Assembly (NCBI GenBank): GCA_003956705.1
Contig: QZCP01000148.1
Span: 34,887-98,886 of the forward strand
DNA length: 64,000 bases
Direction: 5' to 3'
DNA from: Brevipalpus yothersi
Taxonomy: Eukaryota; Arthropoda; Arachnida; Trombidiformes; Tenuipalpidae
Positions 29,720 through 36,371 of this stretch are shown in pieces. A model generated the notes under the pieces. The model was not told the DNA's origin. It saw only the letters and a list, made by a program, of their open reading frames with translations, and ran no database searches. The stretch's first letter is position 1. Every line of letters begins with the position of its first letter. The position numbers and the translations under genes were made by a program.

Positions 29720-31324
29720 AACTTCCTTGTTTCCAAAACAATTTATAAGTTTCTTTTTTTCTTCTTATCTTCTCACCTTTTTTTATCAGATGTATTTGGC
29801 AATAATAAGTCAAACAACACGAGCCATAACAAACGATATGACTATTGCCAAGCGAATGGCACTGTTGGTTTTCACAGATTTTGCCTGTTGGGCACCGATA
29901 GCTTTTTTTGGACTTACAGCAGTTGCTGGATATCCGTTGATAAATGTTACAAATTCAAAAATTTTATTAGTCTTTTTTTATCCACTCAATTCATGTGCCA
30001 ATCCATTTTTATATGCCATTCTCACCAAACAATATCGACGTGATTTCTTTATATTAGCCAGTAGATATGGTTTTTGTACAGAGAGAGCAATGCGCTACAA
30101 GGGAACATCATCAAATTGTCAGCATCAGAGAATTTTCTCCTCTAAATCAGGTATGTTGTGTGTGCCAGAATGTGTTTGGAAAAATATTTGAAAACTTTTT
30201 TCTCTAATTTTGTTCTATTTTTTCTCTTTATTTGAATAGGAGAAATAAATCGTCGAAATGCAATACATGGGCCGAAAAAGCAATTGTATCAGTATAAGAG
30301 TCGAAGCTCTTTGCAACAAAATTCACAGAGTGACGATAATTCAGGTCTAAGTGTGATATATTCTGCAATTGATTTGTTTCCAGAAAGCAGTATAAGCTAC
30401 GATTCTAGCCATGAAATAGTGAGAATGGAATATTTCAACAAAGATGATACTCGACGATCTCGACGCCATCGGAAACAAAATTATTGTAGCAGTATATCGG
30501 TACGTTTAAATTATTTGAAGCTTGGTGAGGATATGCAATCTTATTTCATGTATTCACTTCCAATAGGATCAAGCAAATCTTTTTTCAGTTGTATTTCTCA
30601 ATTCTTTTCCCAAGTTTCCTTCTTTTTCTAGCTTCAATTCACACTATTGAAGTGAGTTGACAATAGAAAGTTATCCAAGGTATCATATTGAGCTGATCAA
30701 GATTGAAAATAGGATCTTATATGAGCAAGAATTTCACTTTCTCGGAAGGAAAGAAAAGAAAATAGTGAAAAATTCTTGTCAATGATTGGAAGTTGACAGG
30801 AATTTTTCAAAATTTCCTCACCAATTTTAGAACTTGAAACTTTTTTCCGAAGAAAATTCTGATCGATTATCTGTTCCTCAATTCCTCCACAAGGTGTCTC
30901 CATGATAAGCATTCAGATCAATTCCTATGATTCACTTCGTTCTGGAATCTGAAGAGAAAGATATGAAATTAGATTAGAATTTTGTGTGTAAATGGACCAA
31001 AACCTAGTAGTTTTGCATGATATTTATCTTGATTTTTACATACTTCAAATTTGAATGATCAAACCGTTTACCCAGAAAGTTTATGATAAGAGTGGAACAT
31101 TTTTTGCTCACAATATTGAGGAAAAGATTTCCTCAAGTTTCTCGAGGGCTTCACCATGGCTTTCAGTTCTGTTCATGTAAGCACCAGAATTAGGACCAAA
31201 TTCAATCTCCTAAGGCTATGATCGACATACTTTGCATGCACTTTTTTGCACCATGGGTTGCTTTTAAAGCACTTTATGATATAATATTGCTTTTGATCAA
31301 CTTCCTCTATATCATTCGTTTTTT

Positions 31325-31369
<45 letters not shown>

Positions 31370-31798
31370 TTTTCGAACTTTCAGCAATCATCCAGTGAAG
31401 AGAGCTCATCCTCAGTATCACGAAGATCTCATCTCATCATTCGAGATGGTAAAAAGATGAGACTTTTGCCCAGCTCAGAGCGTGAAGAAATACTGCGCAA
31501 AATTCTTGGCGATAATTCTGATCGTCTCGCTGGTCGAAACGATGGTATTCGAAAGTGTTCACCACAACGAAATAATATTCATAAATCGCATAAAAATTGT
31601 TCCTCATGGGTTGCTCAAGAAAATTCGTCTGGTGAAAAAAGTAGCAGTACGGAAGAGGATAAGCTGGGTGGGCGAGCTGGACGAGCTAATCACCTTAATT
31701 ATTCTGCTAAACAACAATCACCACAAGTTGCCTCTGAGAATGCAAGCTATGTGATGAGCGGTCATTCTAATAGTGCTGGAGAAGATATTGAATTATGA
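501..31798 (+). CDS. Lgr1: Type A leucine-rich-repeat GPCR (Lgr1, glycoprotein-hormone/thyrostimulin receptor type), 15 coding exons
   Basis: Seen: joining 501-1027, 6826-6900, 9853-9930, 10534-10608, 11660-11725, 13132-13200, 15416-15490, 17436-17660, 18671-18737, 23724-24215, 27407-27731, 28417-28754, 29790-30150, 30240-30499 and 31385-31798 gives 1148 residues with every junction in frame and GT-AG introns. Order: signal peptide (about 1-25), acidic/Pro/Ser-rich spacer (27-130), LRR N-cap cysteines (136-157), LRRs (about 160-370), hinge starting with the HCCAF motif (C374/C375) and ending in PEPDAFNPCED (602-611), seven helices (about 620-883), tail to 1148. Family knowledge: the DAFNPCED hinge end, ERW (719-721) in place of DRY, AKRM before TM6 and NPFLY (875-879) in TM7 mark type A LGRs, relatives of FSHR/LHR/TSHR and fly Lgr1, which signal through Gs. 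There is no LDLa module (against type C), and the repeat number is too low for type B. Inference: the ligand is a GPA2/GPB5 heterodimer. Start: the first ATG in a frame opening onto a signal peptide, with A at -3. Confidence 0.95.
5219..5264. repeat. (CT)23 microsatellite
   Basis: Perfect dinucleotide tract in Lgr1 intron 1. Confidence 0.97.
5797..5833. repeat. (TG)n microsatellite
   Basis: 37-bp perfect TG tract in Lgr1 intron 1, one of few TG/CA tracts among mostly CT/GA ones. Confidence 0.97.
6826..6900 (+). CDS. Lgr1: Lgr1 exon 2: one LRR
   Basis: A 75-nt exon between TTTCCTCTCAACAG and GTAAGT, phase 2 at both ends. It completes L176 and gives YLDSAKSLKRIEPGAFANL, a standard LRR with the GAFxNLxxL half. 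Exons of 66-78 nt carrying one repeat each are typical of glycoprotein-hormone receptor genes. Confidence 0.93.
6901..9852 (+). other. Lgr1 intron 2
   Basis: 3.0-kb intron with AT-rich unique sequence and an interrupted CT/CTAT tract near 8972-9011. I see no exon or RNA gene in it. Confidence 0.8.
9853..9930 (+). CDS. Lgr1: Lgr1 exon 3: one LRR
   Basis: A 78-nt exon with acceptor TTTTTCAATAG and donor GTAAGT, phase 2 at both ends. It reads SINLAPLLTIIPDGVFLGTL and continues with PNLRVL. The PDGVFxGLxxL-like pattern is that of the third LRR of the family. Confidence 0.92.
9931..10533 (+). other. Lgr1 intron 3
   Basis: 603-bp intron, GTAAGT ... TTTTTTCCACAG, without notable content. Confidence 0.8.
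10534..10608 (+). CDS. Lgr1: Lgr1 exon 4: one LRR
   Basis: A 75-nt exon with acceptor TTTTTTCCACAG and donor GTGAGT, phase 2 at both ends. It reads RIVRSGLEVLPSL and then NYLGSQSIIS, an LRR without the usual GAF segment. An alternative AG three bases downstream would break the frame, so 10534 is chosen. Confidence 0.88.
10609..11659 (+). other. Lgr1 intron 4
   Basis: 1051-bp AT-rich intron, GTGAGT ... TTGCAG. No feature seen. Confidence 0.8.
11660..11725 (+). CDS. Lgr1: Lgr1 exon 5: one LRR
   Basis: A 66-nt exon, the shortest LRR exon here, with acceptor TACTTGCAG and donor GTAAGT, phase 2 at both ends. It reads DFDSNQLKNVSRESVKV; the DxNQLxxV core is LRR-like and includes an NVS sequon. 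Confidence 0.88.
11726..13131 (+). other. Lgr1 intron 5
   Basis: 1406-bp intron. It includes a perfect 20-nt palindrome at 12942-12961 and a pyrimidine tract before exon 6. Otherwise plain. Confidence 0.8.
13132..13200 (+). CDS. Lgr1: Lgr1 exon 6: one LRR
   Basis: A 69-nt exon preceded by a CTTTCTC-rich pyrimidine tract and CAG, donor GTAAGC, phase 2 at both ends. It reads NLDYNNIEFVDSMAFSGSEI, a clear LRR with the LxLxxNxI core. Confidence 0.92.
13534..13773. repeat. Imperfect fold-back (inverted) repeat in Lgr1 intron 6
   Basis: 13534-13608 and the reverse complement of 13697-13773 align over about 75 nt with short gaps at roughly three quarters identity by eye. Shared blocks include GAGTGAAGAG, AAACAGAGAA and GGGTGAAGAAA. 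A further related unit (TTTTCTGAAA with CTCTTC) follows at about 13795-13830, so the right side is also a degenerate tandem. Confidence 0.6.
14196..14248. repeat. (TC)n microsatellite
   Basis: 53-bp tract in Lgr1 intron 6. Confidence 0.97.
14535..14570. repeat. (GT)18 microsatellite
   Basis: 36-bp perfect GT tract in Lgr1 intron 6. Confidence 0.97.
14955..15002. repeat. (CT)24 microsatellite
   Basis: 48-bp perfect tract in Lgr1 intron 6, the third long dinucleotide tract within 0.8 kb. Confidence 0.97.
15416..15490 (+). CDS. Lgr1: Lgr1 exon 7: one LRR
   Basis: A 75-nt exon with acceptor CACACATACACAG and donor GTGAGT, phase 2 at both ends. It reads SLKGNRKLMHIDEKAFVGL and continues with RSLRKL, a canonical LRR. 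Confidence 0.92.
15491..17435 (+). other. Lgr1 intron 7
   Basis: 1945-bp intron with a (CT)n tract near 16519-16543 and no other feature I can support. Confidence 0.8.
17436..17660 (+). CDS. Lgr1: Lgr1 exon 8: last LRRs and start of the hinge
   Basis: A 225-nt exon, residues 322-396, with phase 2 at both ends. It contains LDLSETSIKKLPTRGLEDL, a second repeat through FPSVLNFKSLKKAQL, then LTYSYHCCAF (C374/C375), the signature that opens the hinge in all LGRs. The donor GTAACC is weak but is followed at once by stops in the reading frame context. Confidence 0.93.
17661..18670 (+). other. Lgr1 intron 8
   Basis: 1010-bp intron. A purine-only (GAAA)n/(GA)n tract at about 17706-17759 lies just 45 nt past the donor. 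Confidence 0.75.
18671..18737 (+). CDS. Lgr1: Lgr1 exon 9: hinge segment
   Basis: A 67-nt exon supported by frame logic. Exon 8 ends in phase 2 and exon 10 starts in phase 0, so a phase-2-to-0 exon is needed between them. CGAAACAG at 18663-18670 and ATG|GTAAGA at 18735-18743 bound an open segment reading MCNNNLPGRSGTSSDQLRES after the split Arg. It has no recognisable fold; Ser/Asn-rich linker. RNA data could move the acceptor. Confidence 0.78.
18738..23723 (+). other. Lgr1 intron 9
   Basis: Nearly 5 kb of AT-rich intron inside the hinge. It contains (AG)33 at 21586-21651 and short CT/GA runs near 21888 and 23343. No exon seen. Confidence 0.75.
21586..21651. repeat. (AG)33 microsatellite
   Basis: 66-bp tract in Lgr1 intron 9, among the longest in the window. 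Confidence 0.97.
23724..24215 (+). CDS. Lgr1: Lgr1 exon 10: long hinge insert with furin-like site and N-glycosylation cluster
   Basis: A 492-nt exon, phase 0 at both ends, residues 420-583, acceptor CTTTCTTTCTTCCTTTTCTTTCAG, donor GTGAGT. The insert is hydrophilic and rich in His, Asn, Ser and Asp, as expected of the variable part of the hinge. It holds LERYRRQA (R481-R484, RxxR-type), sequons at N506, N511, N523 and N529, and an acidic stretch DEHEDENEG. No reading-frame break. The open frame runs past the donor to 24299, but that extension lacks similarity to the family. Confidence 0.88.
24216..27406 (+). other. Lgr1 intron 10
   Basis: 3.2-kb intron with a (TA)n at 24462-24480 and otherwise unique AT-rich sequence. 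Short open frames here show no domain. Confidence 0.78.
27407..27731 (+). CDS. Lgr1: Lgr1 exon 11: hinge end, TM1, TM2 and first extracellular loop
   Basis: A 325-nt exon starting in phase 0 after TTTCTATAG and ending in phase 1 at CATG|GTAAGT. It starts VLCGEIIVESLRNVKC then LPEPDAFNPCEDVMG, the conserved hinge cysteines C586, C599 and C609. TM1 lies near 621-645 with the GN motif, and TM2 near 653-676 with NLAFAD. The loop DVHTIGVYFNHAIDWQ closes the exon. Confidence 0.95.
27732..28416 (+). other. Lgr1 intron 11
   Basis: 685-bp intron inside the 7TM coding region, with (AG)n at 27809-27863 soon after the donor. Confidence 0.85.
27809..27863. repeat. (AG)n microsatellite in Lgr1 intron 11
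   Basis: 55-bp purine tract starting 78 nt past the exon 11 donor, complementary to the CT tracts of intron 12. Confidence 0.97.
28417..28754 (+). CDS. Lgr1: Lgr1 exon 12: TM3 to TM5
   Basis: A 338-nt exon, starting in phase 1 and ending in phase 0. It contains the loop-1 cysteine C695, TM3 with FASELSIFTLTVITLERW (the ERW at 719-721 replaces DRY, as in type A LGRs), the ITYAIHLNRR intracellular loop 2, TM4, the loop-2 cysteine C770, and most of TM5. Its length is not a multiple of three, so skipping it would break the frame. Confidence 0.95.
28916..28949. repeat. (CT)17 microsatellite in Lgr1 intron 12
   Basis: 34-bp perfect pyrimidine tract 161 nt past exon 12. Confidence 0.97.
29667..29717. 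repeat. (TC)n microsatellite in Lgr1 intron 12
   Basis: 51-bp pyrimidine tract upstream of exon 13. Confidence 0.97.
29790..30150 (+). CDS. Lgr1: Lgr1 exon 13: end of TM5, third loop, TM6, TM7
   Basis: A 361-nt exon with acceptor TTTTTTTATCAG, phase 0 in and phase 1 out. It carries NDMTIAKRMALLVFTDF (loop 3 into TM6), PLINVTNSKILLVFFYPLNS into NPFLYAIL (TM7), and QYRRDFF at the start of the tail. Together with exons 11 and 12 it completes the 7TM domain, which sits on one exon in vertebrate gonadotropin receptors. Confidence 0.96.
30240..30499 (+). CDS. Lgr1: Lgr1 exon 14: cytoplasmic tail
   Basis: A 260-nt exon after the shortest intron (89 nt, 30151-30239), acceptor TTTATTTGAATAG, donor GTACGT. 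It is rich in Ser, Arg and Gln (for example QYKSRSSLQQNSQSDD and RRSRRHRKQ), with many Ser positions suited to GPCR-kinase or PKA control. No known domain. Confidence 0.88.
30500..31384 (+). other. Lgr1 intron 14
   Basis: 885-bp intron within the tail-coding region. It begins GTACGT and ends in a (CT)n microsatellite followed by ATTTTTCGAACTTTCAG. Confidence 0.85.
31329..31367. repeat. (TC)n microsatellite at the exon 15 acceptor
   Basis: 39-bp tract ending 17 nt before the first base of Lgr1 exon 15; it occupies the polypyrimidine-tract position. Confidence 0.95.
31385..31798 (+). CDS. Lgr1: Lgr1 exon 15: C-terminal tail and stop
   Basis: A 414-nt coding exon ending in TGA at 31796-31798, residues 1012-1148. 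The tail is Ser-rich (QSSSEESSSSVSRRS near its start) and ends in DIEL, a sequence that could fit a class II PDZ ligand (hydrophobic at -2 and 0). The acceptor's pyrimidine tract is a (CT)n microsatellite at 31329-31367. Tail function is not recognisable by sequence. Confidence 0.88.
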   Translation, partial: QSSSEESSSSVSRRSHLIIRDGKKMRLLPSSEREEILRKILGDNSDRLAGRNDGIRKCSPQRNNIHKSHKNCSSWVAQENSSGEKSSSTEEDKLGGRAGRANHLNYSAKQQSPQVASENASYVMSGHSNSAGEDIEL

Positions 31799-32049
31799 TA
31801 ATAGCTTTTGTGGATAATATACTTTTCGAAGAATGCTGTATATATATATATGTGTGTGTGTATCACACTATGTATTGGATAGGATTTGTGTTTTATTATT
31901 ATTATATTGTTATTTATTTTCTTCAAAAGTAACATGAACCTCCATGTTTTTTTATTGTGTTTACATGCTAGCGTATTGCCAATCGAATGAGAATCCAATG
32001 AGATTGGATTCTTGTTGTTTTCCTTTTATTTCTTTCTCTTTGCTTTCCT
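31799..32049. other. Tail-to-tail 3' UTR region between Lgr1 and the RING ligase
   Basis: Only 251 bp separate the two stop codons. The minus strand carries four AATAAA hexamers here. The plus strand has none in this interval, so the Lgr1 3' end is not resolved. Confidence 0.7.
32025..32030 (-). terminator. Poly(A) signal candidate for the RING ligase
   Basis: AATAAA on the minus strand, 20 nt past the stop; further AATAAA copies at 31951-31956, 31913-31918 and 31892-31897. Which copy is used is unknown; the first may be too close to the stop. Confidence 0.5.
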
Positions 32050-32443
32050 TTATGTTATCTGAATGGTCTCCAGAGATCCATTAGGCATTTTTTTAGCAAA
32101 AGTTGTATGATCATAAAAGCATCCTCCCTCTTTCAACTGATTGACCACAGTTTTCGGAAATATACCAATAATACAATCGTATGGTGCTGATTGTGAGTAA
32201 CCATTTTTCCAGCATTGATCGAAAATAATTTCCAACTTATTGGCGGTCACCAAAAATCCATAATATTTCTCTGTTCTCAGCTTGAGATCAAAGTTATTGG
32301 TCAACGCAACAACTTGTCCATTAGTTCCAAGCATGAGTGATAAGCATACCGATATATAAAGTGCATTTGATGTCAAAATTTTCCAATCTGGATGGATGAG
32401 GGGGCAAAGCATTTCCAGAACGCGAACAAATCGTCGAAGTTTC
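32050..32443 (-). CDS. RING ligase exon 2: unrecognised C-terminal region
   Basis: 394 nt including the TAA at 32050-32052; 130 residues after the split Ala. It begins KLRRFVRVLEMLCPLIHPDW, with a hydrophobic stretch near ALYISVCLSLMLG, then mixed polar sequence with cysteines (DQCW, YDCIIG, GGCFYD). It reads like a folded domain, not linker, and follows exon 1 in frame across a 4566-nt intron. I do not recognise the fold. Confidence 0.82.
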
Positions 32444-34666
32444 CTGTGGGAAAATTAGAATTGAGTGAAAAGCGAAAAGGAAATTCATGGAATAAATAAA
32501 ATGGAAAAATTCCTTTTTTACTCTTTCTCTTCATCTCTCTCACTTTCAAATTGCGTGAAACGTAGAATATTCATGAATATTCTATTCTGTATCGGAAAAC
32601 GATCTACCTCTTTGTCATATAGAACTTCTCAATCATATCAATCCAGTTCCAGTATTCAGCATAAAATACATCTTCTTCTTTACAGAATATAATTTTGATT
32701 CCGATCAGGATGCCAGAGGAATATCATTCGTGTGTTGGATCAATTTGTCTATTGGGAATTTTTTTCCATTCCCAAAGAGAAAGAGAGAGAAACGAAAAGT
32801 GAAGAAACCCATTGCAGTTTCAACTCTTTTCCGTTCATTCATGATCCATCTTATGCACGAATATCATGTGCCCTCGTTGTTTTGAGTAAGAGAAATATTT
32901 TGAAATTCATAACATGATCATTGAATTCATCCTATTGAGAATCTTATCAATTCAAAGTGAAAAGAATACAATATGAATGAGAATCATGAGAATCGTGACT
33001 CAAGGTTGACAGAGCTCACTTCTACTGAATGGAAGTGGATATATTTTTCAGTTGGGCATGAATTCATCAGTGTGAAAGAAATCTATTGTGATCAAACTGT
33101 CTAACTGATCGAAATGTACATAGTGTAATGAAGGATAGCTGAAAAATGAGCTACTCTTTATCCTCTCTCAAGATACAGCTATATTCTCAGACTTTTCTCA
33201 GAGGGAATAAGAATCATGTAGATACCAATCGAGGACATTTATTACCAAAATGGACAATTATTTTACAGGCAACTAATTTATCTCAATTTTCTCCATTAAT
33301 CACCACACATTCTGCCAGTAAACAAGGATGAATTGGCCAACCTTAGCATCTTGACCTTATAATGGACATTTTTTTTAAGGTAACAACCAGAATGATGAGA
33401 GAAGAAAAATTCAACCTTCAGCCTTTTCTCACCAAATAATGTGTTTGTGTGAGAATTTATCGGCAAAAGATGCTGAATGTGGAAAGGTGAAAAGATCTGA
33501 GAAAAAAAATCTCATCAGACTTTGAGCTCGCAAACTGTCAAACTATCTTGGCTGACAATCACCGGTAACTCTTTTCCAGATGTATTCAATTAGAAAATCG
33601 ATTGAAGCACTCCGTCTTGTGCCCAGGAAAACATTTACCAGAATATAAGTCACCAGGAGAAGAATGAAAAAAGTTCAAAATTCTCTCTCTCTCTTTCTCT
33701 CTCTCTCTCTTTCCTCTTCCTCCTCTTGCCAACTCCTTCTTTAACACTTCCTCAATCCTATGTGCAATCCTTGGAACTTCATGAACAGATACCGCTACGA
33801 ATTTAGGTTACTCGTTTCCTCTCTCTTTCTCTTCCTCTTTCTCTCTCTTTCTCTTTTTCTTTTTGCTGCCATTCTATCTTTGAACTTCTGTTTCTATCCC
33901 GTCTTTGAAATGTAATTAACTTTTGTTCGCTTGATTGAGGCTAACCAAATCATTGACTTGATGGGAAAATAGAATGAACAAAGTGGATAGAAATTCTAAT
34001 CATACGCATGAAGTTGAATCGGAAGAGGAATCAGAGAAAATAGAAAGAGAAAGGAAGCAAGGGAGAGAGAGAGAGAGATAGATAGAGAGAGAGAGACTTC
34101 CAAATGGTAGATTAAGGAAGACAGAGTCGAAAAGAAATGAGAAAAAGCTGTCCTGTGCGATTAAATTGAGACTATCAGATCAAAGGGGAAACTGTAAGTG
34201 AACTAAATGACTTTTTCATTTATTCTTACACACAAAATTTTCTCTCTCTTTCTCTCACTTTTTTGCCATATCATTCAGTCAATCCTTTTAAGCTTTCTCA
34301 TTTCTTCTTCATCACATATCTACTCTTTCTTTCTTTCACATACTCAACATGATAGAGTATGGAGAGAAGAATAAGTAAACTGATTATCATACGCTTTTTT
34401 CTTCTCTCCTCCTTCGTTCTTCTTCTCTCTTTCCTTTTAATACCCATTGATGTCTATCATCTTATATCTGTCACCTCTTTTTTATCACTTCACATAAATT
34501 CAACTTAGAATATTTGGTTCCGCGTAAAAGTAAGAAGAAGGGCGAAAAAAAGTTTTGCAAGGTAAATCCTGTCCCTATTCTCTCTCATTGACTATCGATC
34601 CAATGATTTCGAATTCAAGTGAACAGTTAAAAGATGTATGTTCACCTCTTTCGAAATGCAAAATGA

Positions 34667-34719
<53 letters not shown>

Positions 34720-35028
34720 ATTTATACAGTTTGCCATAGTTCAGCTTCCCAAAATCTATCGATTACATGGTGTTATATATCAATGCAAATGTATGTACAA
34801 TCACCCGGGCTATATATTCTGATGATGATGATGGTAGTAGTGGTAGTAGTGGGGGTGGTAATGGTGTGATCATCATCTTCTCTTTACTCACTGAATAGTG
34901 TCCACTGGTGGATGCTGCCTTTTCCAGTATGGTTCCACCCTCAATTCATTTGATCAAATGTCCGAGAATAGCTGCTTAACACGTGGATGCGTTTGAATAC
35001 AAAAGTTATATCATTACTCTTCTCTAAC

Positions 35029-35062
<34 letters not shown>

Positions 35063-36073
35063 ATACATCTCTCTGCATTCGAAACTCGATTACTTTGAAC
35101 ACTACTGAGCTTGATGTATATTTGAGATGTCATCATAATATGGTCCTGCAAAAGCTAGTAGCAATGTGAAAGCCACCAAATACTTTTACACTATCGGAAA
35201 AGGGCATAAAAATTCCGACAAAATATTTTCTGATTAAATGTTGTCATCCTCAAGAATGATGGGACAGGAATATCCTTTTCTCGGTATCTATCTTCATTTC
35301 TCTTTGGCCAAGAATTATTCTGATTACTCGTTGTCAGACTGCTTTTGCGGTGATAATGGTGGACATATACACACAAATACATAGAGAGACATATTCGACA
35401 GATTGTTCTGGGTGTTGTTCAAGGAGAGAGTGATGTATACTCACTCATTTGCACATTTATACACATACAGACACCAAGTCAATGTCACAAGGAACGCACA
35501 CAAACCTTACAGGAAATCATTCTCATTCCAATATTTTTCTTTCCATTCTCTTCTACTCTCATGTAACATTCACAATTCACATTCACAAAGGTCAACTAAC
35601 GGTAAAGGTCATATGGACACATAGACACAGACACCAGACACAGGCACAAAAAACAGTTTATCATCAACAGTTCGCTCGACATGTTGCCTAGTTTGTTTTT
35701 TTATCGGCATCACCACAGACATACCCCCAGCATCATGTAATAGCTTGGATGGGTCCAGAATGATGATGATATTTTAATGGGAAAAAGTTCAACAACAAGC
35801 ACCATGAATGGATAGATGGATGGTGTTTGCCTCATTTTCCACATGTTTAGATCTGCTCTTTCTCTCTCTCTCTTTTTCGCTGTTTTTTTTCTCATGTGTG
35901 TGTACACATATATGTTTTTGCCTGATGTGTGACTGTGGCTTGAGTTTCGTGTAATCAGATACTTTCGATCTCTTTTATCCATAATAAAAAGATCCTGGAT
36001 CACGAAAAGTCGAAGAGCACTTTCATGCATTGGTGAAGAACGGTATCGCTCATGTTCAACTACCGCGTCTTAT

Positions 36074-36123
<50 letters not shown>

Positions 36124-36304
36124 ATCACTTCTCATCTGGAAAAAGAGATCAGTACTCAGAAAAGAGTATATATATTCTGATGATTCTGAGCGAAGAATCT
36201 CTTTTTCAATTTCCATGTTTATCCTGAGGAAAATTAATCTTGCCTTTTACTCCAAGAATCAAGTCAAATGGAAGGAAGTGAAAGATATAACTGTGTTGCA
36301 TAAT

Positions 36305-36371
<67 letters not shown>

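Larger units (their letters stand above)
28755..29789 (+). other. Lgr1 intron 12
   Basis: 1035-bp intron with two CT tracts, 28916-28949 and 29667-29717, the second 72 nt before exon 13. Confidence 0.85.
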
